A DNA stretch of 12,555 nt from JBDRGC01 sp043818215 (lineage in GTDB: Bacteria; Chloroflexota; Anaerolineae; Anaerolineales; UBA11858), in assembly GCA_043818215.1 (NCBI GenBank), contig JBDRGC010000170.1:1-12555 (forward strand). The letters run 5' to 3'. Shown here piece after piece: positions 4,433 to 11,207 of this stretch; positions within the stretch are counted from its first letter, which is position 1, and each line of letters opens with the position of its first letter. The translations under genes were made by a program, and so were the position numbers. The notes under the pieces were generated by a model. That model was not told the origin of the DNA. It saw only the letters and a program-made list of their open reading frames with translations, and searched no databases.

Positions 4433-5299
4433 TTACCCCACCCAGCTTAGTGAATATTCCATCAACTCATCCAATTTGTTGATTCCTGGTTCGTGTACTT
4501 TCCAGCGTCCGTCCAACCCTATCTCTTGACCGGATAGCTCAAAATGACTCATGGCAATGCCCATATCGATGCGCTGCAAGTCAGCCAGTTTCAGGAGCCT
4601 GGCAGATTTACTGTCCCTATAGCCAGGCGTGCGCCGCAGGTAAAAATGCCAGGTATCCCCATCTTTGACGATCCGCCACGGCTGCCGGTTGGAAGCCGAA
4701 GGTGCCAGGCGTACCATTTCCAGCGGCACGGCATAATCTCCGGCGGCATGTTGTGAAAGTGGGGTACCAAACTCAACATCGAAAAATAATTTGTCCCACG
4801 GAAGACGCCGGTCAGAACCGGCTAAATTCCGGATTTTCTGATCGACTCCCCGTTTTTTCTCGGCGATATACCCAATCGAAGCCACCGCCGGGATGATCTC
4901 GTCCTCTCTGGCAGAGATTTTCTTCGCAAAATTGCTTCTGGCGAAGGTTCCACCCAGCCAGCAAGTTCCCAGGCCAAGATCAGTTGCCAATAGAATGATT
5001 AATTCCATCAGGTAGCCGAAGTCTTCCAGGTTCTTCTCGACATCACGCGTGGCACCAACGATGAATCCGGCTGCATCTTTGATGAAACCGTAAGTGCCCA
5101 GCCCTCTGAGGACTTTGGAATCCCCTTCGATTGCAGATACCAACTTAAAGCGCGCCCGGCTGCCAAAGGGGCCAATCTGCGGCGAAGCCAGGTAATCAGC
5201 CAGGCGTACTTGTATTTCGTCCTCAATGGGGCGCTTCAGGTAAGCTCTACACGAGAATCGTTTCTGGATGACTGCGGTGATGGGTTTGTTGAATGGCAT
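4433..5299 (-). CDS. TM1586-type nitroreductase family protein
   Basis: 288 residues with ATG at 5299 and a ribosome site AAGGA 6 nt upstream. It is a two-lobed nitroreductase-like protein of the putative TM nitroreductase family. N-terminal lobe: VIQKRFSCRAYLKRPIEDE, the usual R-RS-x-R-x-Y/F FMN-binding pattern with S-C-R-A-Y. Middle: FGYLMELIILLATDLGLGTCWLGGTF, the conserved LG.CWLGG segment. C-terminal lobe: MVRLAPSASNRQPWRIVKDG, the second APSA.N.QPWR motif, then RIDMGIAMSHFELS. Such proteins bind FMN and reduce nitro- or quinone-like compounds, but the substrate of this family is unknown. It is a cytoplasmic protein of normal length and appears complete. It converges with the hicBA remnant and stands alone, with repeat-rich sequence on its 5' side. 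Confidence 0.85.
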   Translation of the reverse strand: MPFNKPITAVIQKRFSCRAYLKRPIEDEIQVRLADYLASPQIGPFGSRARFKLVSAIEGDSKVLRGLGTYGFIKDAAGFIVGATRDVEKNLEDFGYLMELIILLATDLGLGTCWLGGTFARSNFAKKISAREDEIIPAVASIGYIAEKKRGVDQKIRNLAGSDRRLPWDKLFFDVEFGTPLSQHAAGDYAVPLEMVRLAPSASNRQPWRIVKDGDTWHFYLRRTPGYRDSKSARLLKLADLQRIDMGIAMSHFELSGQEIGLDGRWKVHEPGINKLDELMEYSLSWVG

Positions 5300-5351
5300 A
5301 AAAATTCCTTCTTGATAATGAGACTTGTTGCGGAATAAGCGAAATTAGAAA

Positions 5352-5436
5352 TTGTACACGGATTTACACGGATTACACGGATATTTATATACAAAACAAT
5401 AAGAAATCCGTGTTGCTCCGTGGAATCCGTGTACAA
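5352..5436. repeat. 85-bp inverted repeat built on ACACGGAT units
   Basis: The left arm (5352-5384) starts TTGTACACGGAT and contains three ACACGGAT-type units; the right arm (about 5404-5436) is its imperfect reverse complement, ending ATCCGTGTACAA. The first 12 bp of the two ends match perfectly, and the A/T-rich centre (about 5385-5403) forms the loop. It ends 16 bp before a run of T residues, so a + strand transcript could form a hairpin with a U-tract. Repeats of this ACACGGATTACACGGAT kind are widespread in intergenic DNA of several phyla (recalled). Confidence 0.75.
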
Positions 5437-5475
5437 AAGCTTACTTTTTTTTATTGAGTAACAAGTTGATTATTC

Positions 5476-5637
5476 AGTCCCCTCTTCTCGTTCCCACGCT
5501 CCGGCGTTGGCACGCCTCCAACAACGCTCGGTGTTGACGCAGGTCCGATCAGGCGTGCCAACGCAGTACCCCAAGGGTATCCCTAGACACCAGGGACAGG
5601 TGTGCTTCGCGAAGCATTGGCACGAGGGGGGGGTAAA
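5476..5637. mobile_element. Putative second MITE-like element, 162 bp, with 9-bp flanking direct repeats
   Basis: Perfect direct repeats TGATTATTC flank it (5467-5475 and 5638-5646). The ends are imperfect inverted repeats: CCCCTCTTCTCGTTCCCA on the left and, reverse strand, CCCCCCCCTCGTGCCA on the right. Inside is a perfect 14-bp inverted repeat, GCGTTGGCACGCCT (5504-5517) with AGGCGTGCCAACGC (5551-5564). TCGTTCCCACGCTCC is a motif I know from dispersed repeats in other bacteria. No gene is inside. It ends only a few bases from the stop codon of the HD-GYP gene. Confidence 0.6.
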
Positions 5638-5654
5638 TGATTATTCCTCCGAAG

Positions 5655-7322
5655 TTATTCGCGCTCCTTTTGAGTGCGAATTCGTCCTTTGCGATATGCT
5701 TGTACCAGTGCATTTACACATCGTTCATCATAGTGTGAGCCAATTTCTGCATACAATTTATCAAGTACATTTTTGACATCCAATGCTTGCCGGTAAGGAC
5801 GGTCTGAAGTCATAGCATCAAAAGCATCGGCCACAGCTACAACGCGGCCAATAAGTGATATATCATTGCCGCTGAGTGTATTGGGATACCCACCTCCGTC
5901 CAGGCGTTCATGGTGTTCTGCGAGTGCATGAAGCTCGGTATCCAGCATACGCACATTTCCCATAATATTGGCCCCGATAGAAGGGTGCTTCTTCATCGTA
6001 TCGAATTCTTCGCTAGTGAGTTGACCCGGTTTCTTGAGAATAGCATCGGGAACCCCAATTTTACCTACATCGTGCAGGAGACTGCCGATGCGGATATGGT
6101 GGATCGTTTCGATGGACAAATCTAATTCGCTGGCTATGGCGACCGAGAAGTCACTGACCCGCTGTGAATGTCCCTCGGTGTAAGGGTCTTTAGCATCGAT
6201 AGCTGCCACCAACGCTTTACTGGTGTCCCAAAACAGTTCATTGGCGTCGGCGTACAGCTTGGCATTATGCAGTACGGTAGCGGCCTGATCAGCGAGTGTT
6301 CTTAACAATTGGACATCATTTTCATTAAACGTCCCATCGCGTTTGTTGACGGCTTCCAGCCCTCCGATTATGTGCGCTTCTGTTGTACCGCGTTCCTGAC
6401 CTAGAACTACCGTGGGGGTGCGTAGAGGAACTGCCAAAATCGAACGCGTGACTATACCACTAGCGTGATCCAACCCCCTAAAAACGCGGTCGTCGTGGGC
6501 AGTATCGGTTACTAATACCACTTCGCCAGTTCGAACCACATGTCCAATGACACCCTCTCCGGAGGGGACGCGTATGGGAGGTAATTTTGTCTGATGCATA
6601 TCTCTGGAGATGTGAAGTATCAAATCACCCGTCTTTTCGTCTAATAGAAAAAGTGAACTTGCCTCTGCATCGAGCAACTCACGAGCGTAGTCAATGATCA
6701 TATTTAGAATTTGATCGCGATCAAGGGTAGAACTAATTTCTCGGATGATCGAAACCAGGGCCTCGAGACGTTCGCCGCGTTGCTGGCTGGCCTGGAGCAG
6801 CATAGCTTTCTCAATTTCGGATGCCATGCGATTCCCGAGCAGTTGCACAAATTGTAGCGGTGAGTGAGTGTAGTTGAAAACTTGCACTACACCGATGGAA
6901 TCGCCGCGCAACAGTAGTGGAAGCGAGATTACATTATGCAGTTTTTGTTCTTGAACCTCACCCAGTGGACGATACCAACGTGGATCTTTTGCCAAATCTT
7001 CGACAACGACCGGCGTGTTCTGTTGGACTGTTGCGCCGGCGATTCCGGTTTGCGAGTTGATGCGGCGTCCCAATAATTTCTGGCTTGCCTCGTCCCCTTT
7101 AATGACCTTAAAGATCAATTCATCCGTTGCCTGATCGAGTAAATACAGCGTTCCCGTGTTGGCCCCACAGATCAAAATGATCAAATCGAGCATCTCGCTC
7201 AATAGCTCATCTAGTTCGGTGCTACTGGCGATCTGGTTAGCGCGTGCCAAGGCGCGAAAAAGTTGGGAGGTCTCTTTTGTTGCACCCAGCGGGCCAGTTC
7301 CAACAAACTTACGTTTGAACAT
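5655..7322 (-). CDS. GAF-GAF-HD-GYP signalling protein (probable cyclic-di-GMP phosphodiesterase)
   Basis: 555 residues, cytoplasmic, no membrane segment. Two GAF sensor domains (about 20-175 and 190-350; FLLDEKTGDLILHIS and SGEGVIGHVV are typical) precede an HD-GYP domain (about 360-545). The catalytic signature is complete: H385, the H417-D418 pair in LLHDVGKIGVPD, H446, H470-H471-E472 and D475-G-x-G-Y-P480, D499 and RPYR. HD-GYP enzymes degrade cyclic di-GMP, so this should lower that messenger in response to ligands or signals sensed by the GAF domains; the ligand is unknown. ATG at 7322 has AGGTG 7 nt upstream. It starts 21 nt after the gatA stop and is probably cotranscribed with it. 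Confidence 0.9.
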   Translation of the reverse strand: MFKRKFVGTGPLGATKETSQLFRALARANQIASSTELDELLSEMLDLIILICGANTGTLYLLDQATDELIFKVIKGDEASQKLLGRRINSQTGIAGATVQQNTPVVVEDLAKDPRWYRPLGEVQEQKLHNVISLPLLLRGDSIGVVQVFNYTHSPLQFVQLLGNRMASEIEKAMLLQASQQRGERLEALVSIIREISSTLDRDQILNMIIDYARELLDAEASSLFLLDEKTGDLILHISRDMHQTKLPPIRVPSGEGVIGHVVRTGEVVLVTDTAHDDRVFRGLDHASGIVTRSILAVPLRTPTVVLGQERGTTEAHIIGGLEAVNKRDGTFNENDVQLLRTLADQAATVLHNAKLYADANELFWDTSKALVAAIDAKDPYTEGHSQRVSDFSVAIASELDLSIETIHHIRIGSLLHDVGKIGVPDAILKKPGQLTSEEFDTMKKHPSIGANIMGNVRMLDTELHALAEHHERLDGGGYPNTLSGNDISLIGRVVAVADAFDAMTSDRPYRQALDVKNVLDKLYAEIGSHYDERCVNALVQAYRKGRIRTQKERE

Positions 7323-7343
7323 AGTAATACACCTGTTGTTCAG

Positions 7344-8837
7344 TCAAATGCCAATATTTGGCTCCCACTTATGCCAATCCGTCACTCCCTGGTAAGCATG
7401 GGCGGTTTGAAAGAGAATCCCCTCGTGAAAATGAGGGGCCATCAACTGCATCCCGATGGGCAGCCGATTTCTGTCAAAACCCACCGGAAATGTCAAACCC
7501 GGCACTCCGGCCAGGTTGGCAGGCAAAGTAAGAATATCTTCCAAATACATAGACAACGGATCACCGCTATGCTCGCCGATTTTGAAAGCCGTGGTCGGAG
7601 CTGCGGGAGCGGCGATCACATCCACAGACTCGAAGGCGGCCTCGAAATCGCGGCGGATCAACGTGCGCACCTTCTGAGCTTTGCCGTAGTAAGCCTCGTA
7701 GTAGCCGGCTGAAAGCGCATAAGTCCCCAGCATAATCCGCCGCTTGACCTCCCGTCCGAACAACTCTCCCCGGGTACGGCGGAACACGTCCCACAGGGTG
7801 TCAGCCTCCGCCCGTGGCCCGTAACGGATTCCATCGAAGCGCGCCAGATTCGCGGAGGCCTCCGCCGCGGCAATCAAATAATAGACCGGGAGCGCGTATT
7901 GTGTGTGCGGCAGGCTGGTCGACCTGATTTCCGCCCCCAGAGATGCGAGCACCCCGACAGCCTCGCGGACGGCGGATTCAACCTCCGGTTGGAGGCCGGC
8001 GATGAAATATTCCTCCGGGACTCCCACGCGCAGCCCGGCAAGGGATTGTAGACTTCCGAGGTTTCCGAAGACCTCGGAAGTTTCTACAGGCAGCGCCGCG
8101 CTGGTGGCGTCCAGCGGGTCGTGCCCGGCCACAATCTGGAAAACCGCGGCCGCATCGAGGGCATCTCTAGCCAGCACTCCGACACTATCGAGGGACGAAC
8201 CGTAGGCGATCAACCCATAGCGGGAAACTCGCCCGTAGGTGGGCTTCAACCCGGTCATCCCGCAGAAAGAGGCCGGTTGGCGCACACTGCCGCCGGTGTC
8301 GGTGCCCAATGCAACTGGAGCCATGCGGGCGGCCACCGCAGCCGCGCTGCCGCCGCTGGAACCGCCGGGCACGCGCGAGGTATCCCAGGGGTTATGAGTC
8401 GCGCCGTAGCCCGAATTCTCGGTGGATGACCCCATGGCGAATTCGTCGGTGTTGGTCTTGCCAAGTATCACCATCCCCGCTCCGAGCAGACGCTGCACAA
8501 CGGTGGCATTGTAGGGCGGCACAAAACCCTCCAAAATGCGAGAGCCTGCCGTAGTGCGGATTCCTTTCGTCGCCAGAACATCTTTGATGGCGATGGGGAC
8601 ACCCAGCAGAGGCGGCAAATTCCCGTCGGGACTGGCACGCCACTCGCCAAGCCGCTTGTCAGCCTCGTCAGCCTTAGTCAGGGCCTGCTCCGGAGTCAGA
8701 GTGATGAAGGCGTGCAGGTCAGGCTCCAGCCGCTCGATGCGCTCGAGGTAAGCCTGAGTCAAATCGCGGGATGAGAAATCGCCGCAGCGCAGGGCGGGGA
8801 TAATTTGGGAGAGAGTCAGGTCGGTGGGGTGAGTCAT
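7344..8837 (-). CDS. gatA: Aspartyl/glutamyl-tRNA(Asn/Gln) amidotransferase subunit A
   Basis: 497 residues from ATG 8837; a TTG at 8849 would add four residues, and neither start has a good ribosome site. GatA is the amidase subunit of GatCAB: it releases ammonia from glutamine to convert Asp-tRNA(Asn) or Glu-tRNA(Gln) to the amide form. The amidase-signature triad is present: K85 (GVPIAIKD), cis-Ser S160 (PGGSSGGSAAAV) and nucleophile S184 (GTDTGGSVRQPASF). The C-terminal part (LPIGMQLMAPHFHEG) is also typical. Residues about 251-264 (VETSEVFGNLGSLQ) are encoded by a 42-bp palindrome (8047-8088) and lengthen a surface loop relative to family members I recall; the frame is kept. gatC lies 2 kb upstream rather than adjacent, with other genes between. 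The HD-GYP gene follows after 21 nt. Confidence 0.96.
   Translation of the reverse strand: MTHPTDLTLSQIIPALRCGDFSSRDLTQAYLERIERLEPDLHAFITLTPEQALTKADEADKRLGEWRASPDGNLPPLLGVPIAIKDVLATKGIRTTAGSRILEGFVPPYNATVVQRLLGAGMVILGKTNTDEFAMGSSTENSGYGATHNPWDTSRVPGGSSGGSAAAVAARMAPVALGTDTGGSVRQPASFCGMTGLKPTYGRVSRYGLIAYGSSLDSVGVLARDALDAAAVFQIVAGHDPLDATSAALPVETSEVFGNLGSLQSLAGLRVGVPEEYFIAGLQPEVESAVREAVGVLASLGAEIRSTSLPHTQYALPVYYLIAAAEASANLARFDGIRYGPRAEADTLWDVFRRTRGELFGREVKRRIMLGTYALSAGYYEAYYGKAQKVRTLIRRDFEAAFESVDVIAAPAAPTTAFKIGEHSGDPLSMYLEDILTLPANLAGVPGLTFPVGFDRNRLPIGMQLMAPHFHEGILFQTAHAYQGVTDWHKWEPNIGI
8047..8088. repeat. 42-bp palindromic repeat inserted in frame in gatA
   Basis: TGTAGACTTCCGAGGT (8047-8062), 8-nt loop, ACCTCGGAAGTTTCTACA (8071-8088). 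The core 11-bp arms ACTTCCGAGGT/ACCTCGGAAGT have 11 perfect pairs, and the outer TGTAG/CTACA also pair, with a two-base size difference. The unit is exactly 14 codons long and sits in a variable loop of GatA. Its form resembles a mobile palindromic element tolerated in coding sequence. Confidence 0.7.
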
Positions 8838-8849
8838 GGCAAATGGCAA

Positions 8850-8998
8850 ATCTCATCGGCTGCGCTTCGGGAATACGCAGCAGGCAGCGAACTGTAAAGG
8901 GAGTTAACCACGAAATTAGCCTTACGGTTTGCTCCTGTGACAAGTTATTCTAAAAGCTACCATCCTGGGTATCTTCTCAAAAAGTAGGGGAGAGGGGT
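8850..8998. other. 149-bp interval between the GAF protein gene and gatA
   Basis: No gene is apparent. On the minus strand TTGTCA (8938-8943) is a good -35-like hexamer, followed at about 19 bp by TAATTT, a possible weak gatA promoter. A short inverted repeat CTGCG/CGCAG lies near 8861-8883. I see nothing else. Confidence 0.3.
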
Positions 8999-10078
8999 TC
9001 AAATAATCGATTCTCGATATTTAACACAGGGTGTCCACGACCCGAGAGGTCTTTCGCATCCTTTGCAGGTATTCAATCCTTGACGCTGCTTGCAGTAGCT
9101 GTCCACGACGTACTCGAACATCTTTGCATTGCGGATGGCAAAGGCGACCTCCTCAGAAATCATCATCAATGAAAGAAGTTCTTCTTCTGTAAAAGCTTTT
9201 TCGCCGAATTTGTTCAGTACTTCTAAAACACCCACTTGCTCTTCGCCTGCTATCAGAGGAAGTGCAATCATGTTTCTGGTTTGGAAGCCGGATTCGGCGT
9301 CGATTTTGTTATAAAGACGGGGATCGTTCTGCGCATCGTTGATAACCTCCGCTTGTCCTGATGTCAGCACGGCTCCGGCGATGCCCTTGCCGGCGGGGAA
9401 AGTGGACGACATTAGGATCGGCTTTACAGGGCCTTCGACTTGGTAGAAGAGGAAATTCTCTCCCTCGTCGTCAAGTAAAAACACTGTTGCCGCTTCGGCG
9501 GAAACGACTTCCATGCAACAATACAGTGCGGTTTCTAACATGTCATGTAACCCCAGGGATTGAGCCAGCATGGAACTCACAGTCATATAAGTGTTCAGGT
9601 AGGAGAGTTGACGCTCGGTCTTTCTTCGTTTCGCGAGACGATTGGCGGTATTTGCGAGAATACACAGGAAGCGATCCCAAAATGCTCTCCCAATGGGGAT
9701 CCCACCTTCCTCTAAAATCATACCGAGCATACCCACGTATTCAAATTTGTCGCGAAGTGGATATACTGTGAAATCCGAGTTGGATTTCCAAGAACTGGGT
9801 GTTGTTGCCGCGGGCGGGAGACTCATCAAACGGTCTAATTGTTGAGCACAAATTTGTTTCAATTGAGAAACAGCTTCAGGTTGTACATTCCGCTCGTAGA
9901 ACCGAGTTGTGAAGAGTTGCGGCGAGGTGATGTAAAGGAAAACCGAGTCTGAACACCCTAGCCGAGCAACCTGTGAGAGCAAGTTATCTGCCAACTTGTC
10001 CAGGTCATTGGCTGTCATGATGCTCTCGCTCAAATCCAAGAATTGAGAAGTTTCATTAGTATCAAATCGATTTGACAT
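8999..10078 (-). CDS. GAF-domain sensor protein with cysteine-containing tail
   Basis: 359 residues, soluble. The N-terminal half (about 10-150) resembles a diverged GAF domain. The C-terminal half (about 165-320) is a clear GAF domain: LLDDEGENFLFYQVEG, FPAGKGIAGAVLTSGQAEVINDAQNDPRLY, RNMIALPLIAGEEQVGVLEVLNK. After it comes a tail with C329, C338-x-x-C341 and C351 (LNTCKGCERPLGSWTPC), which could bind a metal or act as a redox switch. There is no output domain (no kinase, GGDEF, EAL, HD or DNA-binding part), so it probably acts through a partner. A near-ideal ribosome site AAGGAGG (10085-10091) lies 6 nt before ATG 10078. It follows the AbrB/PIN remnant and precedes gatA. Confidence 0.8.
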   Translation of the reverse strand: MSNRFDTNETSQFLDLSESIMTANDLDKLADNLLSQVARLGCSDSVFLYITSPQLFTTRFYERNVQPEAVSQLKQICAQQLDRLMSLPPAATTPSSWKSNSDFTVYPLRDKFEYVGMLGMILEEGGIPIGRAFWDRFLCILANTANRLAKRRKTERQLSYLNTYMTVSSMLAQSLGLHDMLETALYCCMEVVSAEAATVFLLDDEGENFLFYQVEGPVKPILMSSTFPAGKGIAGAVLTSGQAEVINDAQNDPRLYNKIDAESGFQTRNMIALPLIAGEEQVGVLEVLNKFGEKAFTEEELLSLMMISEEVAFAIRNAKMFEYVVDSYCKQRQGLNTCKGCERPLGSWTPCVKYRESII

Positions 10079-10454
10079 ATGGAGCCTCCTTATTTACCTT
10101 GCTTACCTTGTCTACTGGTCCCGATGCAGCTTTTCTATCCGTATACGCCCATCCAGCAATTCTAGTTCGGGATCGCCAGTGACGAGAATGGCATCGTATT
10201 GCCCGGTGACAGCCGCGGCAGAGCTCATCACCCTGTACCTCCTGCCAGTGCTCTTGCTCCAGATCGTGCAACAAATTATAACCTCCGTATTTGCCATACA
10301 GGGCGTCAATCGGAGAAGAAGCAGTCACGAGTTTCAGAACAATCTCGTCTTCGACAATCCTCACTCGGAATCGATCTCCAGACGTGAGGCCCAGAACACT
10401 TCTAACAGTTTTGGGGAACACTAATTGTCCTTTGGAAGATAATTTGATTAACAT
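10062..10454 (-). CDS. AbrB-type antitoxin, C-terminus replaced by out-of-frame toxin remnant
   Basis: The frame encodes 130 residues, but only the first roughly 76 are a recognisable protein: a SpoVT/AbrB swapped-hairpin DNA-binding domain (MLIKLSSKGQLVFPKTVRSV, then LGLTSGDRFRVRIVEDEIVLKLV), then SPIDALYGKYGGYNLLHDLE and EQEHWQEVQGDE, the tail usual for antitoxins paired with PIN toxins. From about 10236 onward the frame runs out of phase through the remains of the toxin gene (LCRGCHRAIRCHSRH) and ends inside the start of the GAF gene, so those residues are not a natural domain. An internal deletion that removed the antitoxin stop and most of the toxin explains this. ATG at 10454 has only a weak AGAAG ribosome site. 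The DNA-binding part may still work as a repressor. Confidence 0.75.
   Translation of the reverse strand: MLIKLSSKGQLVFPKTVRSVLGLTSGDRFRVRIVEDEIVLKLVTASSPIDALYGKYGGYNLLHDLEQEHWQEVQGDELCRGCHRAIRCHSRHWRSRTRIAGWAYTDRKAASGPVDKVSKVNKEAPYVKSI
10112..10240 (-). pseudogene. C-terminal remnant of a PIN-domain (VapC-like) toxin
   Basis: In the frame ending with TAG at 10112-10114 the sequence reads VMSSAAAVTGQYDAILV, then TGDPELELLDGRIRIEKLHR. This matches the last helix, strand and D (TGDPE) of VapC-type PIN toxins. The first two thirds, with the other acidic active-site residues, are missing, so it cannot be an active RNase. It lies directly after, and overlapping out of phase, the AbrB antitoxin frame, as expected for a toxin-antitoxin operon collapsed by deletion. 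Confidence 0.75.
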
Positions 10455-10501
10455 AATCTTCTACATGTTGCAGGGGAAGATGCTGCGCCGGGCCAAATCC
10501 A

Positions 10502-10547
10502 CCGAATGAATTCGGCGTCTGCCACGAAAACGTGTTGAAACACGTTT
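10502..10547. repeat. Two adjacent palindromes centred on GA
   Basis: CCGAAT-GA-ATTCGG (10502-10515) and AAACGTGTT-GA-AACACGTTT (10528-10547). Both are perfect. They lie about 50-90 bp upstream of the AbrB gene (minus strand), so they could be operators for it; no T-tract follows, so they are unlikely to be terminators. Confidence 0.55.
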
Positions 10548-10724
10548 ACCAGACAATGAGTTCATTCATGGACAAGGAGTCGCTTATAACGGCAAAATAC
10601 CATCACACACACTGTATGAAATCCCGGCGGCGGCCCGGTCAGAGATGGGTTTCATAGGAGAAGTGGAACGTTAGCGACCATTCCATGTATATCAGGCTGG
10701 TCGATGGAGAGCTGATAAACCAAC

Positions 10725-10772
10725 TACCAACTTACCAACCTACCAATATACCAACCTACCAATATGCCAACC
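10725..10772. repeat. 8-bp tandem repeat (TACCAAYN), six units
   Basis: TACCAACT, TACCAACC, TACCAATA, TACCAACC, TACCAATA, TGCCAACC in a row, with a degenerate unit before. The alternating pattern gives a 16-bp higher-order period. It abuts the gatC stop codon (10779-10781). Confidence 0.85.
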
Positions 10773-10778
10773 ACCACC

Positions 10779-11066
10779 CTACCCAAACACCGGCGGCACG
10801 CGAAACTGTTGTTCCTCTGTCTCAGGAGCATTCTTCAACAAAGCTTCCCTGTCCAAACCGGGATGCGGTTCGTCGGGGCGCAAACCGCTTTGGGATGTCG
10901 CTGGGCTGGCAGTGGGAGGAATATCGGTGGTGTCTACCTCCTGGAGTTGGGCGAAATACTCGAGAATAGCAGAAAGCTGCTCGCGATAGCGAATCTTTTC
11001 CTCGTTGGTGAGTTCCAGGCGAGCAAGCTCTGCAATATGTTCGACTTGTTCGATCGTTAGGGTCAT
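10779..11066 (-). CDS. gatC: Aspartyl/glutamyl-tRNA(Asn/Gln) amidotransferase subunit C
   Basis: 95 residues, the normal length for GatC, the small subunit that wraps GatA and joins it to GatB. Typical features are present: MTLTIEQVEHIAELARLELT, then NEEKIRYREQLSAILEYFAQLQEVDTTDI at the N-terminus, a variable linker with LRPDEPHPGLDREALLKNAPE, and the end FRVPPVFG. The start ATG 11066 lies only 7 nt from a perfect -10 box (TATAAT, minus strand 11079-11074), so the mRNA is probably leaderless or nearly so. gatA is not adjacent: the AbrB/PIN remnant and a GAF gene separate them. Confidence 0.96.
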   Translation of the reverse strand: MTLTIEQVEHIAELARLELTNEEKIRYREQLSAILEYFAQLQEVDTTDIPPTASPATSQSGLRPDEPHPGLDREALLKNAPETEEQQFRVPPVFG

Positions 11067-11073
11067 GTGATGA

Positions 11074-11079
11074 TTATAA
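11074..11079 (-). promoter_or_regulatory. -10 box of gatC, probable leaderless start
   Basis: TATAAT on the minus strand, with 7 nt to the ATG at 11066. Transcription normally begins about 7 nt after the -10, which places the start at or next to the A of ATG. No good -35 is visible, so strength is uncertain. Confidence 0.5.
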
Positions 11080-11086
11080 CATTGCT

Positions 11087-11207
11087 GTGAAACGTGAAAA
11101 CGTGACGAAGTCCCCGAAGCGCAGTGGAGTGGAGTGGAGTGGAGTGGGAAACGTGAAAACGTGATTCACTCTTCACGCATCACTCTTCACTCATCACGCA
11201 TCACGCC
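11087..11207. repeat. Low-complexity intergenic repeats between the esterase gene and gatC
   Basis: GAAACGTGAAACGTGA-type sequence occurs twice (about 11090-11105 and 11148-11164), enclosing a pentanucleotide array (GTGGA, 4.8 units, 11124-11147). It is followed by irregular TCAC/ATCACGC repeats to the esterase stop. No gene. Confidence 0.7.

Larger units (their letters stand above)
5300..5654. other. Gene-free, repeat-filled interval between two minus-strand genes
   Basis: This 355-bp stretch has no convincing gene. It holds the ACACGGAT inverted repeat (5352-5436), a T-rich run (5445-5453) and a MITE-like element (5476-5637). I see no clear promoter for the nitroreductase gene at 5299. Confidence 0.6.
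10455..10778. other. 324-bp gene-free interval between gatC and the AbrB gene
   Basis: Contents: two adjacent GA-centred palindromes (10502-10515 and 10528-10547) and a tandem 8-bp array (10725-10772). A plus-strand frame at about 10484-10507 (MLRRAKSTE) vaguely resembles the start of the hicB gene (MRRAKYE) but is too short to call. No gene is supported. Confidence 0.5.

Noticed and set aside
7263..8554. Several long plus-strand frames opposite gatA
   Set aside because: They are shadows of a GC-rich coding sequence on the other strand; no family match.
10062..10454. Novel 130-residue AbrB fusion protein
   Set aside because: The C-terminal part is an out-of-phase reading of a PIN toxin tail, so it is not a genuine domain.
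10484..10675. Possible hicB-like start (MLRRAKSTE) and a following open stretch ending GFIGEVER
   Set aside because: Nine residues of weak resemblance followed by an in-frame stop; the rest matches no family I know.
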